DNA from: CAZZIZ01 sp964654535
GTDB lineage: Bacteria > Bacteroidota > Bacteroidia > Chitinophagales > UBA2359
Length of the DNA stretch: 11,211 nt
Assembly (NCBI GenBank): GCA_964654535.1
Contig: CAZZIZ010000114.1
Location: 1-11,211, forward strand
Reading direction: 5' to 3'
Shown: one piece after another, positions 6,154 to 11,211 of the stretch
How positions within the stretch are numbered: position 1 is the first letter of the stretch
Layout of the letters: each line of letters opens with the position of its first letter
Translations under genes and position numbers: made by a program
Notes under the pieces: model-generated
The model's input: only the letters and a program-made list of their open reading frames with translations
Database searches by the model: none
Told to the model about the DNA's origin: nothing

Positions 6154-9100
6154 ATAGTTCTTCCAGAGGTTTTGAGTTTGCGTCTATTAGTCCTCTCTCG
6201 ATAGAGGCCATCATTCTGTCATATAGTTTAGGATCGCTTATTCTAATGGGCTGGATAATGCTGTCTTCTAGCCATTTATTATATTCGATTTTCCTATCTT
6301 CCTCGGCAATCTGGAAAGAAGACATCAGCGCCTGCGCCGTAATCTCTGGCCCAATACTGGCTAAATGGGTGCCAGCATCAAATGGATAACACCGAGCCCA
6401 ATAACGAAAACCTATTTGTTCAACTAGCCAATCTGATCGCGCCCTTACGATTTCAATACTTGTTTTAGAGTTCCATTGCTGTGTCACAATATCACGGATA
6501 TTTTTGTGCATTTTGACAACGAACACAGCATCTTCAGGCAGATTTAGAGCAGAAAAAATCTGCATTTGCATGAGGTTATTTTTTATTGTTCGCAGTTCAG
6601 CCGTTTCGATGATTTCACCATCAGCAATTGTAGTCTTGTTTATCAGCCTTGATAACTCCTGGAATGAGGGAGAGATGGCGATATAACCAGACTTTCTTAA
6701 AGTGTACCGTACTTCATCTAATTCTAGTTCTGTAATGGCATCGTTTGATGTTAAATACTCAAAAACATCCCAACTAGAAACAATTGGTTTGGACACCCCA
6801 TTAACGGTAATGATTGGGTGTTGATTAAGAAAAGGATCGTCAGCAACAATCGCATCAACACTGGATGCTATATCAAGGATCGATATGCTTGGATGTGATC
6901 TGAACTCATCTAATTCTTCTTCAACGTTATGTGGGCTTGGCCCAACTTGGACTTTCCCGCTTTCAATTCCCGCAGCTAGAAAATTTCTTAAGTTCTCAAT
7001 AATTGTTAGCGCTCTCTCCGAAAATTGCTGATATCGTAATAGGCTTTCCATTTCAGAAAGTTGAGAGCTAGAAATATATGGTTCCAACCCTGCATCCTTT
7101 AATTTTCTTAAAATACCAAGTGTTTGAAAATATGAAACAGCAACATCATCTAAATATAAAACGCTGCCTGATTGGATTTCCGCCTCTGACAAACCAGCAT
7201 CATTTTGGCTTGTTAGGAATGTATAAGCATTCTGACTTTGCTGTTCGGTAAGATGTCCTGTTGCATTCAAATACCTTATAACATCAGAACAAGAATGTAA
7301 TTCATCTTCATATGCCGACAAGTTTACAGGATCATTCATCAGTGATCCAATCCTATGTACCACTGAGGGACGAATAACAACATGGGGAGTTTCCTTGCTG
7401 TTACGCTGTTGTGCAGTGGATAAAAATGCGGCAAAATCTTTACCAACATCAGGAATTAAATCAGACTGAGATGAATCCGGCGGGATAAATCGATACAGTT
7501 TTTGACTGTTTAGTAAATCTGATAAGGTGCGAGCTCTTTTCAACCGGCTTGGCTGATGAAAAGTTACCCTTTGTTTTTCATTGAGTAACCAGAACATTGT
7601 TGAATGGGGTATGTAAATAGTCTGAAAAGCCTCCTGTAGCTTACCAAGTTTGCCTAGCAGCCCAAAAGTGAGTAAAGCTGTTGCATCCAAACCGACATTT
7701 TGAGCCGATATTTCTCTGCTTTGGATTTTAGGTGAATAGGCTCTTATAATTGATTTCTTCCTAACATCACTTTCGTCTTGGTTGGCCAATGCTTGTATCA
7801 ACTGCATTTCACAAAGGGAGCGATTTAGCTGTCTGGCCCCTGCGAACATTGGAATCTTGGCCTGTTTAATGTTGTCCCAAGTTGAGTTTTGGTGGTCTCT
7901 CCAGTCTGGACCTTGATCCATTAACTCCTCTAATGACATTCGCTGAAGTGGGCCAGACTCTCCTGAATTTTGGATGGCTATTGGCAGGAAGCCTTTAGCT
8001 ACATTATCGTCCTCCCATCCTTCGCTACTTGCTATGAAATAGGCAGATGCAAAAACTTCAGCGTCTCCGTCCGCCTTTGATGTAGCTTCAACAATGAAAT
8101 CTCGCGCTCTATTGGAACTAATGGCGTGAGCCAATTGAGCTATCCGGATTAACTCCGAAGCATTTCTATTTTGCCTTTCCTTCCATTCATTTTCTATCAA
8201 CTCAACGAGCCAATTCCAATTTCCAGAAGTAATTGCAATATGTATCGCCAACTCACGAACCGATTTCGTGCTATTTTTTACAAGTAGTTCCGTAACAACA
8301 GCCCAACTTTTCATCAACTCTCCGGTGCTATACAATGCCTCCGCCTCAAGTTTTTTTAAGAAAATGGATTGTTCAACAAAATCTAAGTTTTCATTCAATA
8401 CGGATAGCAGTTCTTGCTCTTGCCCTAAATTATGCAATGCCAACGCTAATCTTTGCAGTGAATCAACGGTGCCAAATTGGGAATGCAATTCCCGCGCATA
8501 TTTAGCGAGTAGTATCCAGTTTGTCTGTTCTTCCAAAAATATTGTTAAGTTGTTTAAACTGTCAGGTGTTTTCTTATCTTGATATTCTTGTATCCTTGCA
8601 CCTACCGGATCATCTTGCGTAACACTATCAATCATCCTTTGGGCAACAGCTAAAATTTCAAAGGTGTCACCTTCCCGTTTTAGCTGGTCCAATACGCTCT
8701 GGGCTTCAACTACTCGGCCTTCTTGACACAACAAGTCTATTTCTGTCGTTGCCAAGGCGGAGACATTAATGAATTTCTGCAAGTCGTCTTTGTGCCTTGA
8801 TAAGTACTCTATTGCTTCTGCTCGGCTTTTCTGCCTTGTTATCAGTGCAAATCTCGCAATAGCGGCTTCTGGAGAGATACCGCCTTCCCTAGCAGTTTGT
8901 TGCTCTATTTGTTGTTCCAGCCGGCTATCATCAATTTGTAATCCGAACTGGATAGCAAAGTTTGCATACCTTAAGGCATCATTTGAAGCAGATAGAGTTG
9001 CAAGTCTTTCTAATGTCGCTTGCTGAGTCTCCGGGTTACGCAAATCTATCCATAAAGCAAAATCACCGGCTATATGTGCAGCTTTTTCCAGATCAAATTC

Positions 9101-10387
9101 CAAAGCAACTTTTTCGCATTGCTTAAAATTTTCCGATGCATTTCGTAATAATTGTTGGTCTTTCTGTGTAGTCTGGATAGGAAAACTACTTAGATGAAAA
9201 GGTACGTTTTGAAAAACTTGTGAACGGTAAGGTGTTGGTATTGTCTGTAGCAAATTTATCATTGCCCTAATGAAATAAAGAACAGGACAAATTTGCAAAT
9301 CGTCTTCGGTTACTTGAACTAAGTTATTTTGTGCAAGCTCCCATTCTCCTGCCTCAAGACATAAGTGAAGAAGCTTGAATTTGCCATCTGTATCGAAATC
9401 AGATGCTTTAAAACCACATTGGTTAACCCATTCGACTGTTTCTTTGGGGTTTGTCTCTATGGAAGTTAGGAACAATTTGGCCGTATTAGCAAGTGGGCTA
9501 TTTTGGTCCTTAAGTTTATGGAGGACTTTTACGTTCACATCAGAGTATTTAGTGGTAAACGCCTCTGCAATTTTATACTCTTCAGTTTGATCCTTTGATT
9601 GGCATTGTGCGAGCAACTGTTGAGCATACTCTAGGTTTTGCGCAGATAGAATTCTGGCGCACCATAATGTTGCTGTTTCTTTGATTTCTTGCTTTCCATT
9701 TTGTAAATCACCTTTGGTCAACCTATCAGCAAAGTGTGCAGCTCTTTGGTGAGGGCTGCTTCCGGCAAAAAATCGGACTTTTTTTAACTCATCAAGTTCA
9801 CCTTTTATAGCCTCATCAATGACGTTGCTGTCAGTTATATTATTGGATTCAATGGGCGCTATATTTAGAGGCGAAGCAATTGGTATTTCTTGCTCAATGA
9901 ACTCTCTTATTTTTCTAATATCAGACACATTCCGTGATTTTATGTCTTTCAGAATAGTGTGAATGTCCCAAATATCATCTTTTACGATGAGTTTATAATT
10001 TTGAGTTTCGCCAATCTTTTCAGCCTTATGCTTTATAGAATTACCAATTCTCAAGATAACCAATCGATCATATTGCTCGTGTAGTTTTTTCTCGACAAAT
10101 TTCTTGACGGTATATTTTGCCTTTCTCAGATTTGCTGTCGATGTTACTTGAATCGCGATTCTTTGATTTGTGTCCCCCAAATCAATTGCAGGGAAATTTG
10201 CCTCCAGCACATCGTTTAAATTTTCCAACTCCCACCCCAATATCAAATTCAAAAAATCACGATAAAAATCTTCTCCATGATTATTGATATCTGTAAGACC
10301 AAGTTTGTTGGACGACATAACCTTAGTGCTCAACCAGGTTAAACGGTCATGAATTATGTCGAAATCTTTTTGCCGGGCAATTACCAC
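6140..10387 (-). CDS. SMEK-domain, helical-repeat (TPR-like) protein with C-terminal PIN-like nuclease domain
   Basis: A 1415-residue protein, probably an anti-phage effector/sensor. Residues about 5-145 match the SMEK N-terminal domain: LTDINNHGEDFYRDFLNLI (31-49), IDLGD (68-72), IAIQVTSTA (77-85) with following basic residues, and YDRLVIL. The spacing of E39, D69 and Q80 resembles a restriction-endonuclease-like core (inference). About 200-870 is a long array of helical hairpins of TPR type. A strand-helix unit around D901 (LDATALL) with IPHST resembles the start of a PIN fold. A fuller PIN-like domain follows, with acidic residues D1080/D1081 (LYLDD), E1112, D1183/D1184 and D1207 at PIN-like spacing. 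This resembles the TPR-GreAB-C-PIN conflict proteins described by comparative genomics, although I see no clear GreA/GreB C-terminal domain and SMEK is the front end. The start is GTG at 10387, chosen because it keeps the full SMEK helix. Its GAGAA-type ribosome site is weak, and ATG at 10318 would cut the domain. First gene of a three-gene operon; the promoter probably lies in 10388-10478. Confidence 0.85.
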   Translation of the reverse strand: MVIARQKDFDIIHDRLTWLSTKVMSSNKLGLTDINNHGEDFYRDFLNLILGWELENLNDVLEANFPAIDLGDTNQRIAIQVTSTANLRKAKYTVKKFVEKKLHEQYDRLVILRIGNSIKHKAEKIGETQNYKLIVKDDIWDIHTILKDIKSRNVSDIRKIREFIEQEIPIASPLNIAPIESNNITDSNVIDEAIKGELDELKKVRFFAGSSPHQRAAHFADRLTKGDLQNGKQEIKETATLWCARILSAQNLEYAQQLLAQCQSKDQTEEYKIAEAFTTKYSDVNVKVLHKLKDQNSPLANTAKLFLTSIETNPKETVEWVNQCGFKASDFDTDGKFKLLHLCLEAGEWELAQNNLVQVTEDDLQICPVLYFIRAMINLLQTIPTPYRSQVFQNVPFHLSSFPIQTTQKDQQLLRNASENFKQCEKVALEFDLEKAAHIAGDFALWIDLRNPETQQATLERLATLSASNDALRYANFAIQFGLQIDDSRLEQQIEQQTAREGGISPEAAIARFALITRQKSRAEAIEYLSRHKDDLQKFINVSALATTEIDLLCQEGRVVEAQSVLDQLKREGDTFEILAVAQRMIDSVTQDDPVGARIQEYQDKKTPDSLNNLTIFLEEQTNWILLAKYARELHSQFGTVDSLQRLALALHNLGQEQELLSVLNENLDFVEQSIFLKKLEAEALYSTGELMKSWAVVTELLVKNSTKSVRELAIHIAITSGNWNWLVELIENEWKERQNRNASELIRIAQLAHAISSNRARDFIVEATSKADGDAEVFASAYFIASSEGWEDDNVAKGFLPIAIQNSGESGPLQRMSLEELMDQGPDWRDHQNSTWDNIKQAKIPMFAGARQLNRSLCEMQLIQALANQDESDVRKKSIIRAYSPKIQSREISAQNVGLDATALLTFGLLGKLGKLQEAFQTIYIPHSTMFWLLNEKQRVTFHQPSRLKRARTLSDLLNSQKLYRFIPPDSSQSDLIPDVGKDFAAFLSTAQQRNSKETPHVVIRPSVVHRIGSLMNDPVNLSAYEDELHSCSDVIRYLNATGHLTEQQSQNAYTFLTSQNDAGLSEAEIQSGSVLYLDDVAVSYFQTLGILRKLKDAGLEPYISSSQLSEMESLLRYQQFSERALTIIENLRNFLAAGIESGKVQVGPSPHNVEEELDEFRSHPSISILDIASSVDAIVADDPFLNQHPIITVNGVSKPIVSSWDVFEYLTSNDAITELELDEVRYTLRKSGYIAISPSFQELSRLINKTTIADGEIIETAELRTIKNNLMQMQIFSALNLPEDAVFVVKMHKNIRDIVTQQWNSKTSIEIVRARSDWLVEQIGFRYWARCYPFDAGTHLASIGPEITAQALMSSFQIAEEDRKIEYNKWLEDSIIQPIRISDPKLYDRMMASIERGLIDANSKPLEELYDAE
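6158..6164 (-). promoter_or_regulatory. ribosome-binding site of the 645-residue gene inside the SMEK-PIN gene
   Basis: On the minus strand GGAAGAA precedes ATG 6153 by four bases and lies within the end of the upstream coding sequence. It supports this start and coupled translation. Confidence 0.5.
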
Positions 10388-10478
10388 TAAATTCTCACAT
10401 TACAATTTTGCTTCGGTTTTATCCGTAGCACATAAATGCCGATTCACGTATTAGTTTAGCAAGTTTCGGTATGTCCGG

Positions 10479-11138
10479 TTAGCCCCCTCCGTTGAAATAG
10501 CTTAATCGTTCTAACAGTCTTGAGACTGTGGACTTGTACCAAATCCCGCCTTCACGTGTTTTTAGGCCCGCATCATTCAGACGTTCGGCAATTTCGGCCA
10601 TGGCCATATCATGTGTAATTCCAAGCAATGGAAATTTACTCCCAATTTTCAAGGCAAACACTTTTGCGGCATCGCGGTTGGCCTTAGCCAACAGCTTCCC
10701 ATTTTTCCCAAGCTCGACGCCCCGCGACTTTGCCGCAGCGAGAGCGGCCTTTGTGCGCTCGCTAATCCTACGCCCTTCTTCCTCGGCCATGGCGGCATAG
10801 ACATGGAGCATGAAGCGATCTGCATTGGGCATATCTGCGGCAACAAAATCGATACCCGTTTCCATGAGGCCGGATATGAAGTGAACATTACGGGCCAATC
10901 GGTCGAGTTTGGCAATGACCAATTTGCACTTATGTTTGCGGCAATAAGCGATGGCCTCTTCTAGCTTAGGGCGTTTGGATTTCTTACCGCTCTCAATCTC
11001 GATGAATTCCTCATACGGTTGTCCATCCAATAAATGCTCAATCGCTTTCCGTTGTGCCTCAAGCCCAAGGCCGCTTTGTCCTTGTCTCTGGGTGCTGACA
11101 CGCAGGTAAGCCGCTGAAAAAATTTCTACAGGCTTCAT
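10479..11138 (-). CDS. small serine recombinase (resolvase/invertase family)
   Basis: A 219-residue site-specific recombinase that cuts DNA through a 5'-phosphoserine link. The catalytic domain opens with AYLRVST, giving nucleophile S15 and R13. It continues through QSGLGLEAQ (21-29), and KLDRLARN (77-84) supplies the paired arginines R80 and R83. The long E-helix follows (AAMAEEEGRRISERTKAAL). The C-terminus (about 180-213, ending KSTVSRLLERL) is the usual helix-turn-helix DNA-binding domain. Length is normal for the small resolvases, so it is not a large integrase. I chose ATG 11138 over the longer frame from 11192 because GGAGAGG lies four bases upstream and homologues begin close to the YLRVS strand. 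It is richer in G and C than its neighbours, suggesting separate acquisition. The next gene on the strand starts 91 bases downstream; no terminator is clear between them. All core catalytic residues are present. Confidence 0.93.
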   Translation of the reverse strand: MKPVEIFSAAYLRVSTQRQGQSGLGLEAQRKAIEHLLDGQPYEEFIEIESGKKSKRPKLEEAIAYCRKHKCKLVIAKLDRLARNVHFISGLMETGIDFVAADMPNADRFMLHVYAAMAEEEGRRISERTKAALAAAKSRGVELGKNGKLLAKANRDAAKVFALKIGSKFPLLGITHDMAMAEIAERLNDAGLKTREGGIWYKSTVSRLLERLSYFNGGG

Positions 11139-11142
11139 TAGG

Positions 11143-11149
11143 CCTCTCC
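11143..11149 (-). promoter_or_regulatory. ribosome-binding site of the serine recombinase
   Basis: GGAGAGG on the minus strand ends four bases before ATG 11138. It decides the start in favour of the shorter protein over the frame beginning at 11192. Confidence 0.6.
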
Positions 11150-11158
11150 AAATCCCAT

Positions 11159-11188
11159 GTAACAGGTAAAGGTTGGTTTGTGTGTTAC
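11159..11188. promoter_or_regulatory. 30-base inverted repeat, candidate recombinase binding site
   Basis: GTAACA (11159-11164) and TGTTAC (11183-11188) form an exact six-base dyad spanning 30 bases. Extending each arm inward to 12 bases keeps eight matches. A span near 28-34 bases with inverted half-sites just upstream of the gene is the usual geometry of a resolvase subsite, where the recombinase also represses its own promoter. Further subsites may lie past the window edge. Assignment is by geometry and position only. Confidence 0.4.
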
Positions 11189-11211
11189 GCACGGTCTCAT
11201 AGGTGCGCCTC

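Noticed and set aside
8268..8582. 104-residue plus-strand open frame opposite the SMEK-PIN gene
   Set aside because: Shadow of the long minus-strand gene; Ser/Cys-rich translation typical of an antisense frame and no ribosome-binding site.
10388..10478. Terminator between the recombinase and the SMEK-PIN gene
   Set aside because: Only a 3 bp CGG/CCG stem is visible and there is no suitable T-run, so read-through cannot be excluded.
10611..10964. Plus-strand frame opposite the recombinase
   Set aside because: Antisense shadow of a clear serine recombinase with intact catalytic motifs.

Overview
The window is an AT-rich stretch of accessory bacterial DNA that reads as part of a defence island. 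Nothing in it is a housekeeping gene. Codon use, Shine-Dalgarno sites and the protein families point to a proteobacterium, perhaps a gammaproteobacterium, but no marker fixes the taxon. The serine recombinase at the right edge is visibly richer in G and C than its neighbours, as expected for a mosaic mobile region.

Layout. The left edge (1-194) holds short palindromes, then a plus-strand ABC-type ATPase (195-1865) that has signature, Walker B and H-loop motifs and four predicted C-terminal membrane helices, but no P-loop and no convincing start. It looks like a gene that lost its 5' end. A 499-base stretch without a convincing gene follows (1866-2364), rich in short inverted repeats and ending in a GC-rich hairpin. 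Immediately after it is a plus-strand reverse transcriptase of 428 residues with a YVDD active site (2365-3651). RT plus structured upstream RNA is the layout of the single-gene defence RT (DRT) systems that copy an upstream non-coding RNA.

Converging on the RT is a compact minus-strand operon of three overlapping genes (10387 down to 3797). First is a 1415-residue protein with an N-terminal SMEK domain, a long helical-repeat middle and a C-terminal PIN-like nuclease domain. Second is a 645-residue mainly helical protein that I do not recognise. Third is a small protein of about 160 residues whose second half resembles the ParB/sulfiredoxin fold. The overlaps (14 bases, then about 61 bases) argue for coupled translation and one functional unit, most likely a multi-gene anti-phage system with sensing (SMEK and repeats) and effector (PIN, perhaps ParB-like) parts.

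Upstream of this operon, on the same strand, is a small serine recombinase (resolvase/invertase family). A 30-base inverted repeat of recombinase-site size lies just before its start and may be its binding site. The recombinase probably reflects how the island moves or rearranges and need not take part in defence.

The best candidates for undescribed biology are the RT with its leader RNA and the SMEK-PIN/helical/ParB-like operon. No tRNA, rRNA, CRISPR array or insertion sequence was seen.
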